64,000 nt of DNA, from assembly GCA_030844895.1 (NCBI GenBank), contig CM061223.1, forward strand, positions 3,472,001 through 3,536,000. The letters are read 5' to 3'. The notes under the pieces were generated by a model. That model searched no databases and was not told the origin of the DNA. It saw only the letters and a program-made list of their open reading frames with translations. This DNA comes from Ambrosia x helenae. Lineage: Eukaryota > Streptophyta > Magnoliopsida > Asterales > Asteraceae. Within the stretch, counting starts at the first letter, position 1; each line of letters opens with the position of its first letter. Both the position numbers and the translations under genes were made by a program. Positions 11,136 through 23,639 of the stretch are shown piece by piece.

Positions 11136-12383
11136 TCTATAATACATTATAAAGGAAGAGTGATGTACAACATAGTAATTTTGTACATCATCCAACTATT
11201 ATAGCAACATGTACAAGTAAATTAAGCTTATATCACAAGGGTATAATTGGAACTTTGTGGAACATTAAGACACTTGCAAGGATATCAATGTAATTTTACT
11301 ATGCTCTCCTACCACACATCCTCAAAACATATTACATCCCTACCCTCACATTTATATTATTGGTTGTTACTTTATTGGCCCTTTATTGTTGGTGTAATTT
11401 TCATTTAAGGGGAAGGAACTCAAGGGACTAACAAGTTGTTTCTAACCCATGGGTCTGCTTCCGATCAGGTGATTTTTTTATATATAGATGCCTTGAGTCA
11501 TGTTATTCGCGGTTGCTTTACATAAATTTAGTTTTCTTTGAATTCAACTTAAGTTCTTTTTACTCTATAGCCTTTACTATTTTCACTTCCTCTTTCTCTT
11601 TGGTGACATTAAGAGATTATATGATAAGAAGGTTGTACAGAAAAAGCAAGGGCATGCCAATTGGGAGTTGAGGTATCTGCACTTGGTTTAGTAGTAATTT
11701 AAGGAAATATTCTGCAAAGGTACATGTTGTTTACTTTTGATTTGATTGCACTTTTACTTGGCAATGTCATGTGTTTATCTAGAAGCAACACTTAAAATAC
11801 TTATGATTCAACTTTGTATGAAAAGAAAAAATAAGTTAATGAGTTGATCATTTAACATATCTGTATTGGGTTCATGGTTAAATGTATTTACAATTTGCCA
11901 TTTATTGCCTCGATGATGCCGGACTGTTCTGAATCCCTTCCGTTGAAACCGTCCATTTAATAACATAAGCAGTCTATCAAACGCATTGAAAACTACCATT
12001 CAATTGTGTAATTGTGAGCATAATAACGTAAGATTCGTTTCAAATCCCATCTGAAATCGACAATTGAATGTTGAATCAGTTTCAAATGTTGTCCAGGTAT
12101 GCAATTCTACGTAATTTTAATTTGGCTTTATCTTTTTTCCGTTTCTAAATTTAGACCTATTTGATTTTCCTGTTTGTTATTTGATTTGTATGCTATTACA
12201 TACGTCGCCTGGTGTGCAATTGTTTGCAGGTTTAATGTAGGTCGCCTGTTTGTTATTTGATGAATCGTATGCTATTATATCTAATTGTTTATGATAATAG
12301 CATAACGTAAATATCCGATTCATTTCCTTTCTTTAACATTTTTTATCTTCTCATGTACAATTTTTTTTAACATATAATCGCAG

Positions 12384-12828
12384 CCATGTATTGTGGACTG
12401 GGATCTTTGAAGCAAGTAAGATTGTGCTAATAAATGTTGCCCCAACACTACCAGGCCTACAGGTAAGCAATACACGTGCAACCACCTCGAGATTTAAATC
12501 CATAATTTCGTTTTCTAGAATCTATCTTTCCCTTTGCGTTCTTAATTGTATGGTAATGGGATTATGTGACACCTGCTTTTTTTTAATGCTCTACGTTCAG
12601 TCTGTTGCGTCATTCTGAATCACTGTTTTGGGGACATCAGTAAGAACTCCATGTGAAGTATTGAAGCAAAGATTGCAAGCATGCCTACATAACAATGTGG
12701 TGGAAGCAATCATCTACACACGGCAACAAGATGGTCTCAGAGGTTTCTTCCGTGGGACCGGTGCTACTTTATGCTGGGAGGTTCCGTTTTATGTCGCGGG
12801 CAGGGGACTTTATGGAGAGTCTAAAACG
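12384..12828 (+). pseudogene. Captured fragment of a mitochondrial carrier (SAM-carrier-like, SAMTL type)
   Basis: Two exons with an intact GT-AG intron between them (12463-12599). The first (12384-12462) reads GIFEASKIVLINVAPTLPGLQ. The second (12600-12828) reads SVASF, then a TGA stop (12616-12618), then RTPCEVLKQRLQA, DGLRGFFRGTGATL and EVPFYVAGRGLYGESK. PCEVLKQRLQA fits the carrier signature Px[DE]xx[KR]x[KR]. Members move small metabolites, here probably S-adenosylmethionine-type substrates, across the inner mitochondrial or plastid membrane. Only part of the roughly 300-residue carrier is present. The stop sits where relatives have Cys, so the copy is dead as a carrier. An ATG-initiated ORF (12628-12939) runs from it into the kinase fragment. 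Confidence 0.85.
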
Positions 12829-13534
12829 GTTTCTGTGGAGGAGATTAAGCAGGCTACAAATGATTCTGATGAAGCCAGAAAAATAGGAGAAGGTGGACAT
12901 GGCAATGTGTACTTTGGCATAATAAGACAAAGGGTCTGAGTTATGACAGCATGTCTAATAATATAATTATTTTTCAGTTTTTTTAAACATTTATCTAATA
13001 TTATTGCTGAGTTATATGTTTAACATGAAGCTTCAATAAAGAAGATGAGATCTAGCAAGTCAAAGGAGTTCTTTGCAGAACTTAAGGTTCTTTGTTTGAT
13101 ACATCATAATAATGTGGTAAGAACTCTATATTAAAACAAGGATTTAATGTTAAGAAAAAGTTAAGGAATGTATTGATTTGGGTGATGTTTTTGTTTACTA
13201 GATAGGTTAATTTAAGTCTAAAATTATACATTGGGTCAAAATGAGTCACCTCAACAACCCTTTTCAACCCGAGCCTGTTTTGACCTGAACCATATTGATA
13301 TTTTTAAGCAGCTTTGACCTGAACCAGTTGATCTATTAGCCGACCCGTCCATTTGCGAGGCTTAGTTTTATTAACTCCGAAACAAACCATAAAAAGTATA
13401 TGATTAGATTATGTTCTTTGCTTTGTAGGTGCAACTTTTGGGATATGCAAGTGGTGACAACCATCTTTAGTTGGTATATGAGTATATCCCTAATGGGACA
13501 CTTAGCGACCATCTTCATGACCCTTTGCTAAAGG
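12829..13534 (+). pseudogene. Captured fragment of a LysM receptor-like kinase (LYK3-like) kinase domain
   Basis: Three exons with introns: 12829-12933 (SVEEIKQATND, then IGEGGHGNVYFG, the glycine-rich ATP loop), about 13030-13116 (IKKMRSSKSKEFFAELKVLC, with the beta-3 lysine region) and 13429-13534 (LLGYASGDNHL, stop, LVYEYIPNGTLSDHLHDPLL). The order matches the start of the kinase lobe of plant LysM RLKs, which sense chitin or related glycans at the plasma membrane. The LysM and transmembrane parts and the catalytic C-lobe are absent, and a TAG interrupts exon 3. The first exon follows the carrier fragment in the same frame (junction about 12826-12831). LYK3 is inferred from EFFAELKVLC and YASGDNHL; another close LysM RLK is possible. 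Confidence 0.8.
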
Positions 13535-14009
13535 GTAAAATCCTGGTGACTCAAAAGATAGCTAAACGGGTTGATTTGGATTATTGTTTATCCTAAATCT
13601 TTTATCTTAATGGTAATAGCTTAGGAAAGACATCATCTGTTTGTATAAAAAAAAAGGAATAACTAATAAAATTTGTTGTACAAGAATGGGGAAAATAGAA
13701 TAATAATCAATAAATATATATTTGAGATCTGTCAACACATTTGTATATGTCAAGTTTTAATATTTAGGTTGTAATTATTTACAAAGAAGCTGGTTGACGA
13801 CTCCACTGACCATCAAGGCTATAACCTGATGTGAGTATTTTTCATGCATTGCGTCTTGGTTTAATGAGCCATCTTTACTATATGTCAATACCAATCGGGT
13901 TGGCCATTGCAAATTCTCGCCCCACAATGCTTTAATTTTTTTTTGTAAGGTTTTATTTGGATCCCGCGGCAACGCGCGGGTAAACCCACTAGTTACAAAT
14001 AATGTTTTA

Positions 14010-14389
14010 GGGTGATGGGAGTGCACTCGGCAAAACCCATCGGCCGCCGTGTTGCGAGGTATGCAAAATCTACAAGGACCATTTCGTACGTGTTATGTGG
14101 CAAGGTGTGTTTGGCATGTAATGTGTGACAATGGGGGTTAAGAGTTTGCTACTTCTGCCAAGATCCGTGAAGCATTGTGTAGGGTCCTCTTTCTCTCACT
14201 AGCCAATAAAATACTAGTTAGATTTTTATATTTATTTTGTTATTCAAAAATTTGTTAAGGCATGAGAGACATGGTATACTATAATTTCGCAAGTTGTGAC
14301 AAGTATGAGGCAAGTTATAGTGAAAGATGATATGGCTCCGATGTGAAGCTTTGGCATGTTGACAAGAGTGACAAGTACTCCCACCACCC
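14010..14389. mobile_element. PIF/Harbinger (Tourist-type) MITE
   Basis: Imperfect terminal inverted repeats GGGTGATGGGAGTGC / GGGTGGTGGGAGTAC, flanked by 3-bp TSDs TTA (14007-14009 and 14390-14392), typical of Harbinger elements. 380 bp, non-coding. It lies 17 bp beyond the end of the Helitron. Confidence 0.75.
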
Positions 14390-14392
14390 TTA

Positions 14393-16380
14393 TGGTGCAC
14401 GCATGGGCGCGAAGCTTATGTATAGCTAGGGGGTGCCCCCACCCTCTTTTTTTTTTCTCAGCAGTGTAAATTTATGTCTTTTCGTTCGAAAATTTTATAC
14501 TCATTAAGTCCAGCCCCCCTAATTTAAGGGTCCCACAACTTTCTAACTTTCGACTCCCCTATACATGTATTCAAACTCCGTCACTAGATTCTGTGACTTT
14601 TGACCTCCCTATACATAAGTTCAAACTCCGCTACTGAGTGAACATGTCATATGGTGACTTTCGGCTTCCTATCCATGTGTTCAAGCTTCGCCATTTAATA
14701 CAATTATCATATCATATGGCGTTTTTGTAGCAGTCTAAATGTTTACTTTAATAGGGAAAGCCCCGAACCCAAAACCACTTTCAATGTATCTCATTTGTTT
14801 GACTAGGTCTACCCAATCCTAACCCTATTTTCATATATAATGATATAGATTTAAATATCAAGTCTAAATCTAATCTACCATACTATACCTTATATCACCG
14901 TTCATATTTTATATAAATAACTTTTCATTTGTATGTATCCTTTTGTGCTTCTTTATGTCCATAACTCTAAACACGAGTATTAGTTAACCCTATTAAGATT
15001 GTCTTTTATTGGAACACACTCATATAGTTATCTAATATCGGTTCTTGCATTTTCTTTTTTCTTTCACATACACAAAAAGACAAAGAGAGAAGTATTTCAA
15101 AGTTCACATGACTATAAGTTAACTCCACATCTTCCTCCATCTTCTATATTATTTATTAATTTAATAATAAAGGAGAGAAGTAGGTGGTGTCACTTGGAAT
15201 ACATGAAGGACTTATTGAGTCACACCCACATTGTTTGGAATACTTTGAGAGGAAAAAATAATGCTTTAGACATATCCTAAAAAGGGAGATTGCCACTTGA
15301 AAACTAAGTCACCTATTTGGATGGTTTATCTTTTTGGACTCTTTCAAAGTAATTGGTTGTCAAAAAAGATTGGTTAGAAAGTTAATGGAGTTGTATCATG
15401 ATGTGGGATACCATTTTGATTTCATAAATATAATATTACAATCAAGGCATGATACATTATTAGTTTCTGATTTTATTTAAGTCAAACATAAAGCTTTTTC
15501 TTTATTATTATTTTACATCCAATCATCCATAAATGTTTTAACATCTTTCCACTATTTTTATATTATTCATCAACTGAATGACACTTGTTATTGATTCATT
15601 TGACAATATTTTTGAATTGCGTTTTCTAAAATATGATTTGGTATTTACTAACAATCAAAGAAGTTTATAATATTACAGGAAACGATGGTAGCCTTTACAA
15701 TAAAAATAATATAATAGAAGCAGTCATAATAAAATGGCCAGTTTTGCAAGATCCACTCAAAACCAGTGGAACATTGTTGACAGACTGATTTTTTATACCA
15801 AACCAATTAACCAGTTGAACTAGTGACTCATTGAAGTAATTGGTTTGGTTAAAACCATTGATTTAAAGTTTAAAGAGAGTTCAATTATGATTTTGATTGG
15901 TTAATATTTGGCTTGACAAAACACACCTTGGTGGGGGCATATGGAGATTTAGGCAATCTTATGGTGATAATATAGGCATCAATTTCAATCACATCCACAA
16001 AGTAAACATGATTAATGGCCTTTAAAAGTGTTTAATAGTACTTGATTATTATTTTTTTCAAAAATGGGATGGAAACCATTACAATCCATTTGTTTATAGA
16101 AAATTCTTGATGAAATGGAAAACTTTGATTTGACAAATGCAATTAATCACCTCTCTAGTCCCTACTTAGAATTCCAAACTAGAAGGTTAGTTCATGTGGG
16201 CCCTAATACTATATGTGGGTCCCATGTATGACCAATATGCTATTTGTAGACCCTACCCATGGAAGGATGATGCCACCACCATTCACATGTTTTCCCCTTC
16301 ATCAATGGTTCAAACCATGTGCTTCATTTGGCCTCTCTTAAACAGAATTTGCTATAATCGAGATGTTTATATTATATTAT
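14393..16380. other. No gene seen; repeat relics
   Basis: Three degenerate copies of a phrase like 'CTTTCGACTCCCCTATACAT...TCAAACTCCG' lie around 14545-14700. The rest is AT-rich with no convincing ORF, RNA gene or defined element. Confidence 0.45.
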
Positions 16381-16381
16381 A

Positions 16382-18854
16382 CTAGTAGAAAACTCATGCG
16401 ATGCGACGGAAGCGACACTTTATCTTGTGATGCTCATTTCTTATTCGAATAATATTTGTTGTGGTATGATTATGATGGATATACGTCATAAGTGCTACAC
16501 ATGTCTAGTAACTAACAGATTTAGCATTTAAATTATCAAGTGCTTTAAGAAAAACCTTTGATACAATAAACTAATATATATATGAATAAAGAAAAATAAG
16601 TCTTAAACATAAAAGTTTAAAACTCAATGCTAAGTGTGAACTACCTAAATCATGATGAGATCAATTTAGTCATACCCCTTCCAAATCTGAATAATCTCAT
16701 CCATAATTTTATACCACTATTCATCATCAAGGATCCTTGGAATTCTTGTATCTCACAATGTTTGATTGTTACATCTTTTGAGGATGAAAACAAAGGAAAA
16801 TATTTAATCATTGTAAAAAAAATATCTATTAGTCTGACACAGAAGTGAGGTAATGTGTAGACATTGGGTTAGGATTTCAACTTCTGATCAACCTTCATAT
16901 TCTTTGCTATGTGGTCTTTGGATCAATCCATTTTATTTAAAAGGAATGAATTAAATTAAAGCAAGTCAATCAATAACTAAAAACCAAATGAAATAGTTTA
17001 GCATATGAATAAGCTAACTTATTATTGAAAAACGATTACCAGTATCGGTTTTAAAAATACGTTTACCGGCATTAGTTCAGTTCATCATGGTACCGACACT
17101 CGCTATAGCTTGTGATAAAAACACTTTTAAATACAACTTTTTTCAACTAAATGTATACCGGAATGTTATAAAAAAAATTATAGTGTTCAAGACATATATT
17201 ATTTAGAATATAGGGTATGAGATTGAAACATAAATAAAAATGAAAAATTAATTAAACCACTGTAAATAAAAATGATCTATCTAAAAGGAAAAGATTAAAT
17301 TAAAACAACTCAATCAATAACTGAAATCAAATGAAATTGCTTTAGCATATGAATAAATTATCTCATACTTCTTATTCAATGGACACTTTCTTCCACATGT
17401 GAAATAAAAATATAATCTCAAAAACGAAAATTTAAATAAATATTAATATCACCTCGCTAAATTCACGTTGAATATTAGACTTGTAGGGACTCAACATTGC
17501 ATCATAACAAATAACCTCAACACTATTATCACCATCATCATGCAATAAAAACACATACAGTATAACCACATAACATAACAAACATGTTAGCATAAAAGAT
17601 ATACAATTAAGTCAAACTTTAAAAAGTACAATATTAGACGCGTGCAAGACGATTGGTTTGTTCAACTCAGTATGTTTCTCATTGAAACAATTCTGCAACA
17701 CCAAAATTGTTAAAAATAAATTCATATATGCATTGATGTTTATAAAAAAACATGTTAATATATTAGATTTATATATAATATTAACTTTTATATAAATATG
17801 AAAACCATAAACTAACAAAGAACTAACCTTAGAAGCTTCATCCTTTGAAGTTAAATTCAGGTCTATAGCTATTTTTTTAGCAAATGAAATAGGTGTGTAT
17901 TATTATGTATTTATAGGATAAACTCTAGTAGCGCATTTTAGAGTTTAAATTTAAAAATTGTTTTAGCTTGATTCACTATAAGATTTTTTCACCCCTTTAA
18001 ATTAGGAAGGTTTATTGATAAAAAATGTTTAATCAATTATTTTAAAAAAAATTTAACATGCTTTTTATATTTTATGTTGTTAAACTTGTAAAAAGAAGCC
18101 TAAAAAGATAAGAAATTTTGTTAAGAATATCCACAAGCTTTTTCTTGTGTTGTGTTTATGAAAAAAATTGTTTAATAACAATTAGCATAGTATTGTTAAT
18201 ATCAGTACACTTATAATTATGATAATAAAAATAACAATATAACATTAAATTAGCTTATAAATTTCTAATCTATATAAACTTATCGATGCATGATTTATTT
18301 TTATGATTAAGAAATGAGTGGTGAGTAATAATTATCATAATATTGTTAATATCAACACACTAAAAATTAATTGTAATAAAAAACAATTATATAACATTTA
18401 GTTAGCTTTTTAAACATATAATCTATATAAAAGACTAAACTAAATTCGTCATGTAGATTGTATTTGAGAAAATAAGTTCAATTAGTGTTTAATATCTGTA
18501 TGCTAAGGCAATAATCACTTGTACATAAGGCATTTCTTTTTTGTACATTTCAATCTACACATCGATATTGACTAAGATAGACATCGCAACGTCGACAAAA
18601 ATGAGCAAGTCGTCATGGTAGTAAAGACTATTTTTAAAATATAATAGTTTTAAAGTTATGAATAAATAAAAGAAATATAATTTCGTAGGGTGAGGGAGAA
18701 AAATGTAACTACTAACTAAAAGATAGGGTATTAAAGTGTAAATAATGTATGAATGACTATTTACCCCCATTTTAGGGTTATCAATGAAAAATTAGTTATT
18801 AACTTTTGGGTATCTTAAAATACCTCTCACTCGTGCATTATAATATAGTATAGA
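16382..18854 (-). mobile_element. Non-autonomous Helitron, minus strand
   Basis: On the minus strand it starts TCTATACTATATTATAATGC at 18854 (preceded by A) and ends TTTTCTACTAG at 16382 (followed by T). A weak GC stem (about 16396-16415) precedes the 3' end. The interior is AT-rich with no Rep/helicase or recognisable captured gene. It holds two internal direct duplications: about 16935-17010 with 17280-17355, and about 18185-18275 with 18322-18425. Confidence 0.65.
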
Positions 18855-18882
18855 TTATACATGTGTGTATATAAATTGATTT

Positions 18883-19631
18883 GAGTTAAATGCCAATTTC
18901 GTCCATGAGGTTTGGTACAGTTTGCTGCTCCAGTTCAAAAAAGTATATATTTTTTTTTTTTTTTGCAATGAAACCCATGAGGTTTGGATTTTCTTTCTAT
19001 TTTCATCAAATTCACTAACTCCGTTAGAAATTGACGTTAAGTCAGGGATATTTTTGTCATTTTGCATAGTTAAATGAGGGGCAGTTTTGACCTTTCTCAT
19101 ATCCTCATCGTCTTCCCTATTTTAAAACCCTAAAAACAGAAACAAAATCAAAACAAGAAAACTCCACCCCACCCACCCACCCTCTTTTCCTCTCCCTCTC
19201 TAGGAACCTCATCAACACCACCAGATCCATCATCAACATCATACACCACCACCTACAAACCTTAAACCCCCTGTCGTCACCTACCACCTGCAAACCCTAA
19301 AATCATTGTCGTCACATACCACTTGTAAACCCTAAACCCCCGTCGTCACCTACCGCTTGCAAACAAACCCTAAGCCACATACAAACAAGCCCTAAACGAC
19401 CTTCGACAGTGGTTGCGATGGAGGGTTCGATCGATTGCTGAGGTTGTCTGCAGCTTTGTCATCAAGAGGAGGTGGTGGTGAACGGTGGTTGATGAGGATA
19501 CTGAATAGGGGGCGGAGGTAGAGGAGGTGGTGTTTGGTGGGTTTTGTGCTTAGTGGCGGAATTGGAAGGTGGAGGCAGAGGAGGTGGTGGTGAACGGTGG
19601 TTGATGAGGAGGTGATGGTGAACGGTGGTTT

Positions 19632-19668
<37 letters not shown>

Positions 19669-19946
19669 GGGGGGAGAGAGTGAGAGAGAGGGGGAGACTT
19701 AACTGTGAAAGATTTTGAATTTTTTTTATTTTTTTAAGTCAAAAGAAGAATGAAAAAAAAACATAAAAAAGTGGTAAAATGTTAAAATTGCCCCTCAGTT
19801 AACGTTAACTTTTAACGGAGTTAGTGAAATGGACGAAAATAAGAAGAAAATCCAAACCTCAGGGGTTCCATTAAAAAAACTTTTTTTTTTTAAAACTGAA
19901 TTAGCGAGCTGGACCAAAACTCAGAGACGAAATTGACATTTAACTC
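18883..19946. mobile_element. Mutator-like element (MULE) with perfect 9-bp TSD
   Basis: Long terminal inverted repeats (about 130-190 bp, starting GAGTTAAATGCCAATTTCGT) and perfect 9-bp TSDs AATTGATTT (18874-18882, 19947-19955). The interior (19130-19730) has no transposase. It is C-rich then GA-rich, with three tandem 34-35-bp units (GTCGTCACCTACC...AAACCCTAA, 19273-19376). It may be a captured 5' UTR/promoter. Confidence 0.88.
19632..19662 (+). repeat. (GA)n microsatellite
   Basis: About 15 GA units inside the MULE, followed by an imperfect GA/GGGG-rich extension to about 19697. Confidence 0.9.
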
Positions 19947-19955
19947 AATTGATTT

Positions 19956-21189
19956 GCTTAAAAAAAAATTCAATGGATTGATCTCCAAAGTTTTTTGGAG
20001 ATAAAGTGGGCTGATATAAGAACCATCAAATATTAAAAACAACATTTTTAGTCATTGGGTTATATTTTAATGGACACATTCAACGGTTTATGTCTTTTCA
20101 CTTCATAAACCGCGATTGCTCTCTACTTTTATTCGTTCCATAATTTTTTTTTGAACGGCTTATTCGTTCCATAAATAATGACCGATTTTTCTTTTAATTT
20201 GTATTTAGCAACTCCCCTTATTGACACTTGCAAAATATTCAAACAAAATGATCAAGCCCACAATGTTCAAGTTATTTCGTTTAACGAGACTCGTTGAATA
20301 TAAACAATGAGTCATGATGGAATTGTTGTTCACAACTAAAATCAACTATGAAGAAGCACGAGACACGTGGAACGAACAACGTATGTTTGTTACTTTACGA
20401 CTTTATAGAAACAATAGTGGAACAACAGTTGATGGTAAATGCTTATTTTAAATTTAAATTGTTACAGTTAGAAGGACTTTTAAAAAGCTAATATATAGGG
20501 AAAACTACATGAATTAAAAAACCTTGGTTTTTTTTTTATAAATACTTATTTTAACTACTTGTTAAACATCACCATTACAAGTATTTATTAGAATCTCAAT
20601 AGAATAAACAATTGAGACCGCCTTCTACTTGTAAACCAAGGAACTTTAGATTAAAACTAATTTCAGTGGAAAAAGTTTTTTCCGTGAAAATTCGAAGCAT
20701 GAATTCGATGTGTATAATCCGGCCAGATGAATCTTTTATATATGGGGTCGAATCATTGTAGTGATTGTGACTCACTTGCGCTTAGGTTTATATCTTAGGC
20801 TGTTACTAATATAGAAAGCTTGATTTTGCACTCTTTTGAATTCAATATTTATCGGTTTAGACATGGGGTGTACTCTAACATCTAGGGCGTTAAAGATGAC
20901 ATGACATGTTAACTTGCATTGACATCACTCACTCTCTCCTTGTGTTAAGGGGCATTAAAGGAGTTACTTGCATGTTAACCAAATATTAAAAGTCTGCCTT
21001 GGTTATTTTCCTTTTCTAAACAAGAAACCACTAAAAATATATGGTTATGTGAACTTAATGAGATTAAACCATTTTCTTAGGTTGAGATGGAGTGAAATTG
21101 GGAAAAATAGGTGAGTGTCATGTAGGTGGAGTTAAGAGGAGTTAAAGTATATCGCAAGGTCCCATAAAGGGCAATCATAAACAAAGGAC
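19956..21189. other. No gene seen
   Basis: AT-rich sequence without convincing ORFs, RNA genes or defined element ends. Confidence 0.45.
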
Positions 21190-21420
21190 AACAATATTTA
21201 ACATTTGTGATACGAAATATGGTGTAGGAAATTTGTGACGCAATTCCTACGCATTTCTTATGCAATTTTACAAAGTATTGGTCACTATTGTGTAGCAAAT
21301 TTGTCACAAAAATAAGTGTGTGTTTTTCCGTCACAAATTAGTAGCAAATTTGTCAAAATTTGTGACGCATTTTTTTCCGTAAGAAAATTTTGTAGCAAAA
21401 GAACCACTTTTCTAGTAGTA
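21190..21420 (-). mobile_element. CACTA (EnSpm) transposon terminus
   Basis: Read on the minus strand the outer end is close to CACTACTAGAAAAG (outermost base changed). It is followed by repeated subterminal motifs of the type TTTGTGACGxA / CAAATTTGTCAC (about 21225-21375) in both orientations, typical of CACTA ends. I did not find the partner terminus or a transposase. Confidence 0.6.
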
Positions 21421-23639
21421 ACCGGCCCTAAAGGGCAACCATAAAATTCATCCTTATGTCCAACAACATTACACATTTCCCTTTATATCAACTTTAAACC
21501 TTTTAGGGTTTTTCTTGAAAGAAGATATACTAGATGATGATAAGCTCATTATGTTAGAGAGGTTATGGCTTGTTCTTGAATCGTTGATTGAACCATTGTT
21601 TTTTCTTTACTTGAGAGATTGAGAGAAAATTAAGGCTTCAATCGACCGGAAGAAAGTTAGGGTTTGTTCTTCAATCGACTACGAGAGAGGGTTTGCTCAT
21701 TATGTTTACGGAGGTTATGGTTATATGTTATAGATAGACAATTTGTCATGTCATAAGACATGTGTGTTAAGTTATGACAAGTAAGAATGCCACATCAGCA
21801 TACAATTAACGACGTTAGTGATTTGACTAACTGGGATTATTGTAGAAAAAAATGACGAAAGTTAGGACCGCTAGTGCACATTTTCGTAGTTGAGACTGTC
21901 AACAGCCAAAGGACAATAATTCGGATTATTTAAATCCATTACTCCTAAAAGAACCAAACAACATATTCTTTGAGAATTTTTGTTTTGTAATAATTGCAGA
22001 CCTTATGATGGTTGTTAACAAATTTGAAATTATCAAAATTACCACCAAGTGAAGGACAGTTAATTACCAAACACGCTCCTTGTTCAATTTTTTTTTTAAA
22101 ATGACTAAACCATTTGTTCAAACAAGTCTCATGCATATTATAACTCTTAAATATAAATATAAACAACTAGACAACTATATAACTAAGTAAATCGCTTAAA
22201 AAACAGATGATTAAAAACTGTATCACGCACTTGAAAACAGGTTAATATCCTTAACATAGTTGTTTGGTTTTAGTTGTTTTTTTAATCATGTTAAACTGTT
22301 ATATTTATGCTTGAATGTAGTTTGTTACAATGTGGGATGGTTTAAGACCAATATAAGACATATCCAATAATATAGGTTTTAGAGTTAGGACTGGATCAGG
22401 TAGGAATATGAAGTTTGACACCTGTTAAATAATTGGTAGGTTGAGATAGTGTTTAAACATAAACACAATCGTGTAATCACGTAATGGATTATAATCACGT
22501 AACATGCTAATGATTGTCTATTTGTATAACAAAATATTAATTTAGCCATCTGATTATGATTCTTGCTATAATCACTTTAAACACACTTACTTTCCATTAT
22601 GTTCATCGCTTATATATATTACTCGTATAAATTAGCTATACGCTATATTATAAAGCATTTGGGAAGGATTCCAACCAAATTTAAGTAAATACTACATTTT
22701 AAGCTTATGGTACAACAACTTAATAAAGTTAGTAAGGGCCAACATTGTCTTTCAACATGAATATTAAATTGAATAATGAATAATTTTTTTTATATACATC
22801 ATGATCACATTCATTTTGCATTACTTGAAAGTTAGATTATTAATTAGTTTTAATTATTTTTTTCCTTTCTTTGTTGTTGTTGATGGGATTTACTGGGTTC
22901 AATTGTTGTTGTTGTTGTTTCCCTTTCTTTGTAATAGTCGAAGCCTAATATTTGTATGATCATAGAAACGAAATTATTATAAAAAAACATCAAGTTATAA
23001 GAATATGAAAAAATACTAATAAATATTAAGATCAAATGTCTTTCTACTCTTAATTAAGTTCTAAGAATATGAGAAAATTTGATCGTTATTTTGGTTGACC
23101 AGAACGTAGTTGACTCTTGTTCACTATATATATATATATATATATTACTCGTATAAATTAGTTATATCTTAATATGTGTATACAACACATATTGCTTGTG
23201 CTTTCTTGTAAAGCTACATTTTTTATTTATCTTCATTTAAACTATACTTATATATAACAATGTGTTGTGGTGAAATTGTTCACTCTGCTGCATCGTGCGA
23301 GTTCCCTTCTAAATGCATTTGAGAATGATTCCACAAAAAATTAAGTAATTACAACAATTTAGGCTTATAGTATAACAACTTAATGAAGTTAGTAAGGGGA
23401 TAAAATTGTCTTTCTACATGAATATTAAATTGATAAATACAATTAAATAAATTGTAATATATGAAAACTAGAAAAACAAAAAATATCAAATTATCATGTG
23501 AACTTTTGGTATTTCGATTAAAAGTTTCATTTAAGCCTTTGTTAAATTATTATATAAACTTTTAAATGAATTTAATTTAATATTTAGTTATATATTATAA
23601 AAATGGTAAAAATAAGAATGATGATATTTTGCAAATTGT
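21421..23639. other. No gene; AT-rich DNA with a diverged direct duplication
   Basis: A block at about 22612-22790 recurs at about 23138-23440 (TATTACTCGTATAAATTAG, then GCATTTGxGAAxGATTCCA, then CAACTTAATxAAGTTAGTAAG, then ATGAATATTAAATTGA). The second copy has extra sequence near its start. A (TA)n run lies at 23126-23145. No coding sequence is supported. Confidence 0.5.

Larger units (their letters stand above)
11136..13992 (+). mobile_element. Gene-capturing non-autonomous Helitron (copy 1)
   Basis: 5' end TCTATAATACATTATAAAGG follows A11135. The 3' end has a 6-bp stem CCCGCG/CGCGGG (13963-13968 with 13975-13980) and, 9 bp later, CTAG ending at 13992 before T13993. The first 150-200 bp match the start of the Helitron at 26145. 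There is no Rep/helicase. The interior holds intron-containing exons of two unrelated host genes, all in element orientation, typical of Helitron capture at the DNA level. Confidence 0.88.
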
